Shown here: in pieces, positions 32,823 through 41,405 of the stretch | Numbering within the stretch: position 1 is the first letter of the stretch | Layout of the letters: each line of letters starts with the position of its first letter | Assembly (NCBI RefSeq): GCF_002834235.1 | Contig: NZ_NNBY01000027.1 | Location: 1 to 64,000 of the forward strand | Direction of reading: 5' to 3' | Length of the DNA stretch: 64,000 nt | DNA from: Ruminococcus bromii | Lineage (GTDB): Bacteria > Bacillota > Clostridia > Oscillospirales > Acutalibacteraceae | Notes under the pieces: generated by a model | Seen by the model: the letters and a program-made list of their open reading frames with translations, nothing else | Told to the model about the DNA's origin: nothing | The model's database searches: none | Position numbers and translations under genes: made by a program

Positions 32823-32863
32823 ATTATAAGCAAAAGGTAAATCATTTTCTGTGATATCATCAC
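32823..32863 (-). promoter_or_regulatory. Crp/Fnr-type promoter of the SDR gene
   Basis: GTGATATCATCAC (32851-32863) lies 22 nt upstream of TATAAT (32828-32823, minus strand). TTTTCT precedes it on the plus strand. The spacing is identical to that at 28706 and 32017. Confidence 0.75.
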
Positions 32864-32876
32864 AAACTATCGCAAT

Positions 32877-32911
32877 AAAAAACCCTGTTGCTCACACGCA
32901 CCAGGGTTTTT
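32877..32911 (-). terminator. Terminator of the perR-rubredoxin operon
   Basis: AAAAACCCTG (32878-32887) pairs with CAGGGTTTTT (32902-32911), giving a U run on the minus strand just past the rubredoxin gene. Confidence 0.85.
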
Positions 32912-32946
32912 GTTTATCTATCCGTATTTAACACAAGATTAGGCTT

Positions 32947-33105
32947 CTATTCAACTTCTGAAAACTGATCTTTTCCAACATTACATAATGGGCATTCAAA
33001 ATCTTCCGGAATATCCTCCCACTTTGTTCCTGGTGCAATACCACCTTCAGGATAACCTTCCTCTTCATCATATTCCCATCCGCAAACGTCACATACATAT
33101 TTCAT
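32947..33105 (-). CDS. Rubredoxin
   Basis: A 52-residue iron protein with both knuckles: CDVCGWEYDEEEGYPEGGI (Cys5, Cys8) and FECPLCNVGKDQF (Cys38, Cys41). It carries single electrons to superoxide reductase and rubrerythrin in anaerobes. ATG 33105 follows AAGGAGGA; a longer frame adds residues not found in the family. It is last in the perR-fusion-ldh-desulfoferrodoxin-rubredoxin run. Confidence 0.93.
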   Translation of the reverse strand: MKYVCDVCGWEYDEEEGYPEGGIAPGTKWEDIPEDFECPLCNVGKDQFSEVE

Positions 33106-33196
33106 TAGTTTGTTCCTCCTTATAAATATATTAATACACAGCATATATTACTGTTGTATTTGTGTTGTTCTGTAACCTTAATATGTATAAATGCTT

Positions 33197-33571
33197 TTAG
33201 CATTTCCATAATCCATGCAGGTTACAATATGCATATACTTCTTCTACCTGTTCACCATCGCAAAGACAAAAATCTGCTACCGGCTCCTGCCCTGGATTTA
33301 ACTGTTTTCTGTATATTCCCTGGTTTGTATTTAATGTAATCCACTCAATGAAATGCTCTTCAAGCATTGGATGTTTTGTCTCTCCGACCACGACATGAAC
33401 ATGACTGCCTTCTACCGTATATACAGGTACATGCTTCTCGGCAGCAGCATCTGTCACTCCGGCTTTTAATTCCTGCATAGGTTCTCCGCAACAAATTACA
33501 GGTACACCCTTATCCTTTACCTTTTCAACAATGTTTCCACAATGCTTACAAATATAATACCTTACTTCCAT
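33197..33571 (-). CDS. dfx: Desulfoferrodoxin (superoxide reductase)
   Basis: A 124-residue protein with an N-terminal desulforedoxin knuckle (YYICKHCGNIV, and VICCGEPM) for the FeCys4 centre. The C-terminal neelaredoxin domain supplies the catalytic site: HVPVY, SHVHVVVG, HPMLEEHFIEW and a final CNLHGLWKC. It reduces superoxide to peroxide with electrons from rubredoxin, encoded just downstream. ATG 33571 has AAGGAG upstream. PerR control is likely. Confidence 0.95.
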   Translation of the reverse strand: MEVRYYICKHCGNIVEKVKDKGVPVICCGEPMQELKAGVTDAAAEKHVPVYTVEGSHVHVVVGETKHPMLEEHFIEWITLNTNQGIYRKQLNPGQEPVADFCLCDGEQVEEVYAYCNLHGLWKC

Positions 33572-33598
33572 GCCTTTTTCTCCTTCCATGTGTAAAAT

Positions 33599-34543
33599 TT
33601 ATAATTCAATTGTCTCCATAATCTTTTTCAATGAATCTGCAGATTCCTTAAGCTTTAACGCTTCCTCGCCACTTAAATTAATAGGTATATCAGACTCAAT
33701 ACCATCTGCACCTACAATAGCTGGCATACTTAACGATACTCCGTCAATATCATATACTCCATGAATCATGTGTGATATAGGAAGTATTGATTTTTCATCT
33801 CTCATAATCACTTCGCAGATTCTTTTTACAGACATTGCAATTCCATAATATGTAGCGTGCTTTTTGTTTATAATCTCATAAGCACTGTTCTTGACTGCTG
33901 TAGCTATTTCTGCCGTGTTTTCCTTGTGCTTGTAATGTCCACGCATTTCACACATTTCACTTAATGGAACACCAGATACATTGGCTGATGACCATGCTAC
34001 AACTTCGCTGTCTCCATGCTCACCTACTATAAATGCATGAACACTCCTGCTGTCCACAGATAAATGCTCACCAAGCTTATATCTTAATCTGGCACTATCT
34101 AACACAGTACCTGATCCAATAACCCTGTTTTCTGGAAGTCCTGATAACTTTATGGCTACCTGAGTCAGGATATCTACTGGATTCGCAACTACAAGCATGA
34201 TACCTGCAAAATTTCTCTTTGCTATTTCAGGAATGATTGACTTAAATATTGCTACATTTTTATTTACGAGATCAAGCCTTGTCTCTCCCGGTTTCTGTCC
34301 CGCTCCGGCAGATATGACAACAATTGCAGCATCAGCCACATCATCATAATCTCCGGCATATATTTTCATTGGACTCGCAAATGGAATACCATGACTGATA
34401 TCCATCGCTTCTCCTTCTGCCTTGTTCTTATCTGCATCGATAAGGACAATCTCTGTAAACAAGCTACTCTGCATCAGAGCAAATACCGATGCAGAACCAA
34501 CAAAGCCACAGCCTATCATTACTGCTTTTTTTGAATTAATCAC
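33599..34543 (-). CDS. ldh: L-lactate dehydrogenase
   Basis: A 314-residue NAD-dependent dehydrogenase. The coenzyme motif GCGFVGSASVFAL (about 11-23), the substrate loop GQKPGETRLDL with Gln at the specificity position that marks lactate rather than malate (about 82-92), and the catalytic HGDSE (about 176) are clear. It converts pyruvate to L-lactate and regenerates NAD. It is unusual for it to sit inside a PerR-type oxygen-defence operon; it may restore NAD when oxygen inactivates iron-sulfur fermentation enzymes. Confidence 0.92.
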   Translation of the reverse strand: MINSKKAVMIGCGFVGSASVFALMQSSLFTEIVLIDADKNKAEGEAMDISHGIPFASPMKIYAGDYDDVADAAIVVISAGAGQKPGETRLDLVNKNVAIFKSIIPEIAKRNFAGIMLVVANPVDILTQVAIKLSGLPENRVIGSGTVLDSARLRYKLGEHLSVDSRSVHAFIVGEHGDSEVVAWSSANVSGVPLSEMCEMRGHYKHKENTAEIATAVKNSAYEIINKKHATYYGIAMSVKRICEVIMRDEKSILPISHMIHGVYDIDGVSLSMPAIVGADGIESDIPINLSGEEALKLKESADSLKKIMETIEL

Positions 34544-34570
34544 TTTCTTCTTCGTAATAATCTCATCTCC

Positions 34571-35752
34571 TTAATAATTCTCTTCATGTACTTCAAAATA
34601 GCTCTGTGGATGATTACATACCGGACATACTTCAGGCGCCTTAGTTCCTACCACAATATGTCCGCAGTTACGGCATTCCCATACCTTAACTTCGCTCTTT
34701 TCAAATACCTGTGCAGTTTCAATATTCTTAAGAAGTGCACGATATCTTTCCTCATGGTGCTTCTCAATCTCACCTACTGCCCTGAATTTTGCTGCAAGCT
34801 CAGGGAATCCTTCTTCCTCAGCTGTTTTAGCAAAGCCATCATACATATCTGTCCACTCATAATTTTCGCCTTCTGCCGCTGCCGCCAGGTTTTCCTTTGT
34901 ATCACCAATTCCTGCTAATTCCTTGAACCACATCTTTGCATGTTCTTTCTCATTATCTGCAGTCTTTAAAAACAATGCTGACATCTGCTCGTAACCTTCC
35001 TTTTTCGCTACAGAAGCAAAATAGGTATACTTATTTCTTGCCTGTGATTCCCCTGCAAATGCCTCCTGTAAATTCTTCTCTGTCTGTGTTCCTGCATATT
35101 TGTTTTCTGCCATCTCTTTTACCTCCGTTTTCTTTACTACTTTTTCAAAATCTGATGCCGGGTGCTTGCACAAAGGACATATAAAGTCATCCGGTAATTC
35201 CTCGCCTACATATTCATATCCGCAAATTCTGCAACGCCATATTGTCTGACCGTCCTCTGTTTTTCCAACCTCCTGTGGCTTAGGCTTAATATTATTCTGA
35301 TAATAATCATATGTTACTGAAGGAACATTGCTTAAAACTTCCATATCGGTTATCTCACCGATAAACATCGTATGTGAACCCAAGTCCTCTGTTTTAGTAA
35401 CTGTCACAGAAATGTATGCATTTGTACCTTCTGTAATATAATAAATACCATTCGTGCCCCTGGCACACTGCTCAAATGCTTCAAACTTATTGGTATCTCT
35501 TCCTGATTGGAAGCCAAAATGTTTGAACAATTCAAATTGTGCCTTCTGACTTAAGACTGATACAGTAAATTTTCCGGTTCTTTGAATCATATCATGCGTA
35601 TAATTTGCCTTATTTACACAGACACTTAACTGGTTTGGTTCCGAAGCTGCCTGAATGGCTGTATTAATGATGCATCCGTTATCTTTTTCTGCTTCTTTAG
35701 CGGTCAATATAAACAGTCCATAACTCAACTTATACATTGCTTTCCTATCCAT
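34571..35752 (-). CDS. Flavin reductase-rubredoxin-rubrerythrin fusion
   Basis: A 393-residue four-part protein. Residues 1-160 form a flavin-reductase-like split barrel (FMN). A rubredoxin follows (CRICGYEY at 174, CPLCKH at 192). From 214 comes a complete rubrerythrin: four-helix diiron domain ([33 protein letters not shown]) and C-terminal rubredoxin-like knuckle (CRNCG at 360, CPVCNH at 376). It can be read as an NAD(P)H-to-peroxide chain in one polypeptide. Inside it, ATG 35113 (Met214) has GGAGGT 7 nt upstream, so free rubrerythrin may also be made. Its start overlaps the perR stop by 8 bp. Confidence 0.9.
   Translation of the reverse strand: MDRKAMYKLSYGLFILTAKEAEKDNGCIINTAIQAASEPNQLSVCVNKANYTHDMIQRTGKFTVSVLSQKAQFELFKHFGFQSGRDTNKFEAFEQCARGTNGIYYITEGTNAYISVTVTKTEDLGSHTMFIGEITDMEVLSNVPSVTYDYYQNNIKPKPQEVGKTEDGQTIWRCRICGYEYVGEELPDDFICPLCKHPASDFEKVVKKTEVKEMAENKYAGTQTEKNLQEAFAGESQARNKYTYFASVAKKEGYEQMSALFLKTADNEKEHAKMWFKELAGIGDTKENLAAAAEGENYEWTDMYDGFAKTAEEEGFPELAAKFRAVGEIEKHHEERYRALLKNIETAQVFEKSEVKVWECRNCGHIVVGTKAPEVCPVCNHPQSYFEVHEENY
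35111..35126 (-). promoter_or_regulatory. Internal Shine-Dalgarno and start codon inside the fusion gene
   Basis: Minus strand GGAGGT (35126-35121) is 7 nt before ATG (35113-35111), which encodes Met214. The following residues ([14 protein letters not shown]) are the usual N-terminus of stand-alone rubrerythrins. The signal is as strong as the true starts in this operon. Confidence 0.7.
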
Positions 35753-36152
35753 GCTGTTCCTCCTTTACCTTCTCCCTGCATTTCGGGCAAATGCCTTTAA
35801 ATGAAATATCGTAATCCACAAATTCAATTCCATGAGTGTTATGAATTCTTTCCAGCAAATTCGGTATTTGATCCATATCCACATCAAAAATTTCACCGCA
35901 CTTTATACATCTTACATGGTAATGATTTTTCAATGTAAAATCAAATCGGTTCGGTCCATTCGGAACTTCAACCTTTCTTAATGCACCTTCCTCTACCAAT
36001 ATATCAAGATTTCTATATACAGTTCCTTTTCCAATTGATGGATATGCTTCTTTTATAAATTCATACACTTCATTTGCTGTAACATGTCTTCTCATTTCGT
36101 ATACGGCATTTCTTACAAGATCTTTTTGAATGGTATTTCTCCTACTTGTCAT
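35745..36152 (-). CDS. perR: Fur-family regulator, PerR-like
   Basis: A 135-residue Fur/PerR protein: winged HTH (about 10-80; [16 protein letters not shown]), then a dimer/metal domain with [14 protein letters not shown] and CPKC, the two Cys pairs of the structural zinc site. A PerR-type regulatory metal set (His, Asp, His) is plausible. It heads an operon of peroxide and superoxide detoxification genes, which favours PerR over Fur or Zur. It is autoregulated if it binds the palindrome at 36224-36241. Confidence 0.85.
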   Translation of the reverse strand: MTSRRNTIQKDLVRNAVYEMRRHVTANEVYEFIKEAYPSIGKGTVYRNLDILVEEGALRKVEVPNGPNRFDFTLKNHYHVRCIKCGEIFDVDMDQIPNLLERIHNTHGIEFVDYDISFKGICPKCREKVKEEQHG

Positions 36153-36186
36153 CAGTCCTCCTTGTTAGGATTTATTCTTAATAAGG

Positions 36187-36215
36187 ATTATATACCATCA
36201 CTATTATATTGTCAA
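36187..36215 (-). promoter_or_regulatory. Consensus promoter of the perR operon
   Basis: On the minus strand TTGACA (36215-36210) and TATAAT (36192-36187) are separated by 17 bp. Confidence 0.85.
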
Positions 36216-36223
36216 CAGAATAG

Positions 36224-36241
36224 TAATAATTCTCATTATTA
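36224..36241. promoter_or_regulatory. PerR/Fur-type box
   Basis: TAATAAT-TCTC-ATTATTA is a perfect inverted repeat with 7-bp arms, close to the AT-rich Per-box consensus. It begins 8 bp upstream of the -35 element of the perR promoter. Confidence 0.7.
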
Positions 36242-36245
36242 TATT

Positions 36246-36271
36246 AAAGATGCCCATGCTGAGCATCTTTA
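36246..36271. terminator. Terminator of the methyltransferase operon
   Basis: AAAGATGC and GCATCTTT pair around a 9-nt loop near 36246-36270. It lies just past the last gene of the upstream minus-strand operon and before the perR promoter. Confidence 0.65.
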
Positions 36272-36278
36272 ATATAAA

Positions 36279-36587
36279 TCATTGTTCTATTTTTCGTTCA
36301 AAAACATATTCAGTATCTGATGATAAATCAGACCGGAATGAATAACCAAGTCTGTCGAAATTCTTAATATCCTCAGGATTTTCAATACTGTTTTCAGCCA
36401 TGAACCTAACCATTTCACCACGAGCAATCTTAGCATCCATATCTGCAACAACGCCGAAACATCTATCGCCGCCGTATTCACATTCAAGCTGATTGCCCAG
36501 ATATGTCTTTGCCTCATTCAAAAACTTAGCCGCTTGCCCATTTGGAAGCCGGTACTCAAGCTTCACATACTCTTTTGCACTCGTCAT
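36279..36587 (-). CDS. Hypothetical protein, last gene of the methyltransferase operon
   Basis: Not recognised. A soluble 102-residue protein with a compact alpha/beta look; notable are LEYRLPNGQAAKFLNEAKTY (about 10-29) and CEYGGDRCFGVVADMDAKIA, with two cysteines seven residues apart. The frame is uninterrupted and well placed after the LCM-type methyltransferase gene (57 bp gap). Confidence 0.6.
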   Translation of the reverse strand: MTSAKEYVKLEYRLPNGQAAKFLNEAKTYLGNQLECEYGGDRCFGVVADMDAKIARGEMVRFMAENSIENPEDIKNFDRLGYSFRSDLSSDTEYVFERKIEQ

Positions 36588-36644
36588 CGGACACCTGTTG
36601 TTTTATTCTTCTCATCGGTCTAAACATAAAATCATTCCTCCGTA

Positions 36645-37478
36645 TTATTCGAAATCAATTCTAACAATCTTCATTTTCATCATATTATCGCCGATTTTTG
36701 CCAATATGCGATGTATTTTTTTGACCGACGGCACATTCAGACTTTGATAACCAAGCATATATCCCCTACTTGACACCTCAAATTTGTCTGACCAATGGGC
36801 AATTTCCTTTTGAGCATCTCCAACGGAAAAATATGCGTTTACATCTTTAATTTCTGCTTGTTTGAGCCATGTCTTTGATATCATCTTGGCACCTGTCTTA
36901 CCGCAGGTGTCAAATACAATACGACCTTGTGCAAAATGCTCAGCCATTGCCAAAAACAACGCTTTTACATCTTCTGTAAGGAAATAATAAAATACTCCCG
37001 AAGCGAAGAAAATCACTCCGCCGTCGGCTTGAATTTCATTAAACCAAGAGGTATCTTTCAAATCGGCGGCAATATTCTTTTCACGCTCTCCGGCAGGTAA
37101 CAGAGAATTTCTGACTTCTATAACATCGGGAAAATCTATATTATAAATTCGGCAAGAATCGTTATCGCAATTTCTTCCCGTGTTATCCAAACCGCAGCCC
37201 AGATTTACAACTGCGGCGTTTGGATGACTTTTTAAGTATTTCTTAACTTCATACGCTAAATCGTTTTGGCGTATAGCAATCTCCAAAAAGCCAAATTCCT
37301 GCATCGTACTGTCGCCCTTTTTCTCAACTTCCGAAAAATCATAATCAATTTGTTTGATTAAGCGTACAGCCGTTTCGTCTTTAAAAAGCTGAGGGAATTT
37401 TTCTGTGCATTTCTTTCTTCCGTAAAGTGGAATAATCAATGTTTCCTGAACGGTGTTCTTTTCAATGTGGTACTTCAT
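36645..37478 (-). CDS. SAM-dependent methyltransferase, LCM/O-methyltransferase type
   Basis: A 277-residue protein of the leucine carboxyl methyltransferase-like family. The SAM motif VVNLGCGLDNTGRN (about 89-102) is characteristic, followed by the acidic IYNIDFPDVIEVR (motif II). The bacterial relatives methylate small molecules such as polyketide intermediates. Here it lies 12 bp downstream of a ketopantoate reductase-like gene. The substrate is unknown. Confidence 0.85.
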   Translation of the reverse strand: MKYHIEKNTVQETLIIPLYGRKKCTEKFPQLFKDETAVRLIKQIDYDFSEVEKKGDSTMQEFGFLEIAIRQNDLAYEVKKYLKSHPNAAVVNLGCGLDNTGRNCDNDSCRIYNIDFPDVIEVRNSLLPAGEREKNIAADLKDTSWFNEIQADGGVIFFASGVFYYFLTEDVKALFLAMAEHFAQGRIVFDTCGKTGAKMISKTWLKQAEIKDVNAYFSVGDAQKEIAHWSDKFEVSSRGYMLGYQSLNVPSVKKIHRILAKIGDNMMKMKIVRIDFE

Positions 37479-37490
37479 ATGCGTTCTCCT

Positions 37491-38405
37491 TTACCTCGTA
37501 TAATGCAAAAAATCCACTTTCAGCTTATCATACGCTTCGGTTTCAATTCCGGTTTCATTCTTCAACTTTTCAAATTCACTTTCCAACATCATAAACTCTT
37601 CCCTTGCACTCATTGCGTGATCAGATATGCACAGCTTACCAATAAAATTAGAAAACATAAATCTGTACATCCAAGCACAGAATTTCTTTTTATTTACACA
37701 GGTTTCGTATTCCCCTTTGGGCAATATTTCATAGCCTGCTTTTTTCAGCACATCATAACCTTCGATGATAGCATCCATAATGTCTAACGAATACGCTTTA
37801 TCTTTTTTCAGCAACTTTAAATTACCATTTGCTCTATAGCTTGCAAACACAAGCGGAAGAACAGCACAAGCGTGTGTTTTCAGATAATCATTCATTTTAT
37901 TATCTATCGTCACTTTTATTTTCGTACCTGCAAATATAGAAGTTATAAATTTATCACTAACATCCTTGCCGTCTGTCCTTCCGATTTCAATTTTATTTAG
38001 GCAGATGGAATTTATGTAGCCGTCGTACTTTTTGCCTGCCGCACTAAAAAATGCAAACAATACATTTTTATTCTCCAAATTTTCATATTTCTCAACGGTC
38101 ATATTGTTACCTACAAACACGATATTTTTGCTTTTGTTGCGTTTTATCATTGGAACAATGCTGTCTAAAGATGAAAATCTGGATACAACAAAAATAGCAT
38201 CATAAATATCGTCTGTTTGAAGCTTGTCTATAACAGTAAAATAGTCTATTGTTTTCTTTCCAAACTTATGTTTGATTACAAGTCCACCGTTTTTTAAATT
38301 TTGGTAGGTTATACCTCTTGCAAGAATGGTTATGTCATTTCCTTTTCGCATAGAGTGTGCCAAATTTGAACCGAGCACACCTGCACCAATAATCAATATT
38401 CTCAC
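37491..38405 (-). CDS. Ketopantoate reductase-family protein (ApbA/PanE-like)
   Basis: A 304-residue protein. The NADP-binding motif LIIGAGVLGSNLAHSMRKG is right at the N-terminus, and the C-terminal helical domain has the family length. GTG 38405 with AAGGAG 7 nt upstream is chosen. PanE reduces ketopantoate for pantothenate, but divergent members act on other 2-oxo acids; Lys in the middle of the protein (NNMTVEKYENLENKNV) may be catalytic. The gene sits between two methyltransferase genes, so a dedicated small-molecule pathway is more likely than housekeeping. Confidence 0.8.
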   Translation of the reverse strand: MRILIIGAGVLGSNLAHSMRKGNDITILARGITYQNLKNGGLVIKHKFGKKTIDYFTVIDKLQTDDIYDAIFVVSRFSSLDSIVPMIKRNKSKNIVFVGNNMTVEKYENLENKNVLFAFFSAAGKKYDGYINSICLNKIEIGRTDGKDVSDKFITSIFAGTKIKVTIDNKMNDYLKTHACAVLPLVFASYRANGNLKLLKKDKAYSLDIMDAIIEGYDVLKKAGYEILPKGEYETCVNKKKFCAWMYRFMFSNFIGKLCISDHAMSAREEFMMLESEFEKLKNETGIETEAYDKLKVDFLHYTR

Positions 38406-38409
38406 GTTA

Positions 38410-39039
38410 TCACTCCTTTTTCCCAACCAATACATATTCCGAAAGTGGTTTGCCTTTTATCAATGTCGCTCCAACAACCTGAAAGCCTTCGCTACCGACA
38501 TATTCTTTCAGTTCTTCGCTTTGCCATTTATGATAGGTTTTAAACCCGGCTTTTTCCTTAAGCCATATCGGCAATTTGGGATAGCCCCTTTCATAAACAA
38601 AGGTAGGAGCAAACAAAATTCCGTCTTTTTTCAGAACTCTGTGTATTTCTTTTAGTGCTTTCTCCGGTTGTGGCATGATATGTAATGCATTGGCAATCAC
38701 AACAACATCAAATTTTTCATCTTCATAAGTCAAATTCGTTGCGTCCTGCACACAAAAGCGGAGCTGTTCACATTTGTGTTCGCCTTGATTGCGTTTTTCA
38801 GCTTCTATTATCATATTTTCCGAGTAATCTGTTGCTTCCCAAGAGCCGGATTTTCCTGTCATTAAAAAGGTAATCTGTCCCGTTCCGCAAGCCAATTCCA
38901 AGACAGACTTCTCACTGTCTATATACTGTTCTGACAGTTTGCAGATTTGCCGATAAGCAGTATCGTTTTTTGACATAAATGCAGTATATATTCTTGCCAT
39001 TCTTTCCCAAAAGCCTTTGTTTGTGTTATCTGTCATAGA
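38410..39039 (-). CDS. Class I SAM-dependent methyltransferase
   Basis: A 209-residue UbiE/Methyltransf_11-type enzyme: motif I VLELACGTGQITFLM (about 44-58), acidic motif II ATDYSENMI and post-motif FDVVVIANALHIM. ATG 39039 has CGGAGG upstream. Its stop is 5 bp before the reductase GTG. Small-molecule substrate likely; identity unknown. Confidence 0.88.
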   Translation of the reverse strand, partial: SMTDNTNKGFWERMARIYTAFMSKNDTAYRQICKLSEQYIDSEKSVLELACGTGQITFLMTGKSGSWEATDYSENMIIEAEKRNQGEHKCEQLRFCVQDATNLTYEDEKFDVVVIANALHIMPQPEKALKEIHRVLKKDGILFAPTFVYERGYPKLPIWLKEKAGFKTYHKWQSEELKEYVGSEGFQVVGATLIKGKPLSEYVLVGKKE

Positions 39040-39145
39040 ATTGTCCTCCGTTTCCCTGATTACTTTTCGCAAAGCGGACTCATATTACTCTAATCCATGT
39101 TCCTAATTTTCCTTTTGTTGCAGATAAAACATCGCTTTCTGCGTT

Positions 39146-40132
39146 TCAATCTCTGCTTTGTTGCATATCCTCATCGGCTTGTGCAATCATCTTTCTGTAC
39201 TGTTCTTTTACACTTTCCGGTGCAAGTATCTGTACCTTGCCATTAAAGCCAAACACCCAACCGAAGAAAGTCGGACTTGCAGACACTTCGGTCTGTATTC
39301 TGAATGACGTCATATCGTAAGCAAGTGTAGTTACTTCCTCGCCGAAACGGTCAACCATTGTTTTCATCAAGCTGTTATCACATCGTAAATCCACAAGGAC
39401 TTTTTCGCCTGAAAACATAAAGAAAACTTCCTTTGTGTAATTCTCAATATCAAAATCATCAGGCATAGGAACAATATCTTTATCCAATATCTCCGGCTTG
39501 AAAGCAATACGGTCTACCCTGAAATTGATAACCTTGCTTTTCTTCTCAGAATATCCGAGAACATAATAATAGTCCCCACACCAGAGAAGTTTATACGGAC
39601 TCAGCTTATATACCTCGCCCTTATTCTTCAGAACCTTTTTCTTTAATCCGGTATAATCATAATACTGGAAAGAAATCTGTTTACCTGCGTTGATGGCGTC
39701 ATTTATAGCGTCGATGATGTAATATATCTGCTCATTATCCGGCTTAATTCGATTGACCACATAGTTATTACGCTTCAACTTTGCCACCTGCCCCGGGCTG
39801 GTCATCGTATGTATCTTCTCAATCAGAGTTTCGCTTTTCTTCTTTGTAATGAACTTCGATGACTCTACTGCGTCTATCAGCAGTTTCAGTTCCGGCAATT
39901 CAAACTTACGATTGGCTACAAAGTATTTGCTTTGAGTAGAATGGATAGTAACAATATCCATTCCAAACTCCTGAAGTGCTGCAATGTCTTTCGTAACAGT
40001 AGTTCTATGCGCTGAAAACCCGTATTCATCAGCCAATATATTGATTAGCTGCGTCGTCGAAAGCGGATGTTCCTCGTCCGTTCGTTCCTCTAATATTTTC
40101 TTTAAGTATAATATTCTTGGTTTTGTTTCCAT
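39146..40132 (-). CDS. WYL-domain transcription regulator
   Basis: A 328-residue regulator with an N-terminal winged HTH (about 1-70; STTQLINILADEYGFSAHRT) and a central WYL domain (about 145-220; ISFQYYDYTG, KLSPYKLLWCGDYYYVLGYS). The C-terminal WCX-like region (about 235-315) includes MFSGEKVLVDLRCDNSLMKT. WYL proteins bind nucleic-acid or nucleotide ligands and often control defence or DNA-repair genes. A fragment of a close paralogue lies at 16880-17076. Position within the polymerase/YolD operon suggests damage-linked control. Confidence 0.9.
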   Translation of the reverse strand: METKPRILYLKKILEERTDEEHPLSTTQLINILADEYGFSAHRTTVTKDIAALQEFGMDIVTIHSTQSKYFVANRKFELPELKLLIDAVESSKFITKKKSETLIEKIHTMTSPGQVAKLKRNNYVVNRIKPDNEQIYYIIDAINDAINAGKQISFQYYDYTGLKKKVLKNKGEVYKLSPYKLLWCGDYYYVLGYSEKKSKVINFRVDRIAFKPEILDKDIVPMPDDFDIENYTKEVFFMFSGEKVLVDLRCDNSLMKTMVDRFGEEVTTLAYDMTSFRIQTEVSASPTFFGWVFGFNGKVQILAPESVKEQYRKMIAQADEDMQQSRD

Positions 40133-40149
40133 TGTTTGCCCTTTCCAAG

Positions 40150-40581
40150 CTATGACTCATATAGTCCTCTGAACATTTCTCCCTGTATCTCGCTGATTTG
40201 TTCAATCGTGATAACTGTTTCATCCTGCATAATCAGTTTGCGTTCAAATTCATCAATCTTTTTCACTATACCGGAATGCGTGAGATATGCTCCTCCGGAT
40301 TTTTTGTCATCAGGCACGAAATAAGTTATTGATACTTCCTGTTCTGTGCCGATATTATCTCTAATCATATTTAACTGGTCATTCAATTTCATAATGACCT
40401 CATCGCTCAACTCTAACCGTTCATCCGTTAACCTTGCAGTTTCCTTAATAGCTGCATCGTGTCCTGTAAGTGCCGCAAAAGGAGCAAACTGTGCTGCTCT
40501 GTCGTGAAGCGACATACGAGGATGGTTCCTTGATGTCGGATGTGGAAGATTGATTATATCATCATAAGAATGATTGTCCAT
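40150..40581 (-). CDS. YolD-like protein
   Basis: A 143-residue YolD-family protein. The N-terminal RMSLHDRAAQFAPFAALTGH (about 22-41) is the family hallmark. YolD-like genes accompany Y-family polymerases (YqjW/UvrX) in Bacillus and are SOS-linked; they are thought to influence the polymerase, but the mechanism is open. ATG 40581 is preceded by AAGGAGGTG. In most ICEs it directly follows umuC; here two genes, a methyltransferase and a transglutaminase-like gene, intervene. Confidence 0.88.
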   Translation of the reverse strand: MDNHSYDDIINLPHPTSRNHPRMSLHDRAAQFAPFAALTGHDAAIKETARLTDERLELSDEVIMKLNDQLNMIRDNIGTEQEVSITYFVPDDKKSGGAYLTHSGIVKKIDEFERKLIMQDETVITIEQISEIQGEMFRGLYES

Positions 40582-40636
40582 CTGTTGCAGCACCTCCTTT
40601 ACTCGGCAAACTGGATTTTGCCACTAAGCATTATTT

Positions 40637-41341
40637 TTAAACTTTCGCATCTCTGATTCTCTTAACATTTTTATTCATGAGATGTCTACCGAAATGACGG
40701 TATGCAAATGCTTTTACTATCGACATTTCCTGATGATGCTCTGTAAGTAACTCATCTGGTGAATTATATATTCCAAAATCTTGATTGATTCCTTCACTTT
40801 GTATATAAGTATTATTTCTTTCAAAATCAATCACTGGATTCTGAAAATCTTTTACCGCCACACCATAACCACAAAATGCACCAGAACATTGGCTATTTAT
40901 TTTTTGCAGCTTATTCAAATATTTCTTATCTAAAATAAATGCTTCAAGTTCATACCATGTATCATCTAAGTACACTTCAACCCAACTATGAAAAACATTC
41001 TGCGGAGCATTTTTATAAACAATTCCTGTCATTGCTCCTTTTTGCAATTGCTTATCTATTGTAAACCCATGCACCCTACATGGTATTTTACATGCCCTAA
41101 GCAACGCCATAAATAAAGTACCTTTTGTATTACATTGACCATATCCATCACTTAAAACTTTGGATGCAGATATGCTGTCATCAATATTGTAGCCGAATAA
41201 AATCTCATCCCTAACGTATAAATATATGGCTTTAATGCATTCAAACTGCTCCAGATCCTTCCAGCCTCTATTCTCTATTAGTGATTGAATTCTGGAATCA
41301 TTAAAATCTAGCATATGGGTTTCTTTTAAAAACTCTTTCAA
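40637..41341 (-). CDS. Transglutaminase-like cysteine protein
   Basis: A 234-residue protein with the transglutaminase/protease core: catalytic Cys in DGYGQCNTKGTLFMALLRA (about 82-100) and His in QNVFHSWVEVYLDD (about 128-141), followed by WYELEAF with an acidic residue. No signal peptide is visible, so it acts in the cytosol. TTG 41341 is chosen because GGAGG lies 6 nt upstream. Family members are cysteine proteases, amidases or cross-linking enzymes. It lies between a methyltransferase and yolD. Confidence 0.8.
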   Translation of the reverse strand: MKEFLKETHMLDFNDSRIQSLIENRGWKDLEQFECIKAIYLYVRDEILFGYNIDDSISASKVLSDGYGQCNTKGTLFMALLRACKIPCRVHGFTIDKQLQKGAMTGIVYKNAPQNVFHSWVEVYLDDTWYELEAFILDKKYLNKLQKINSQCSGAFCGYGVAVKDFQNPVIDFERNNTYIQSEGINQDFGIYNSPDELLTEHHQEMSIVKAFAYRHFGRHLMNKNVKRIRDAKV

Positions 41342-41405
41342 CCTTTTCCTCCACGCAAATTTCAATTCACATTAAATTTTTGAATTCTACAAATTGTATA
41401 TTTAT

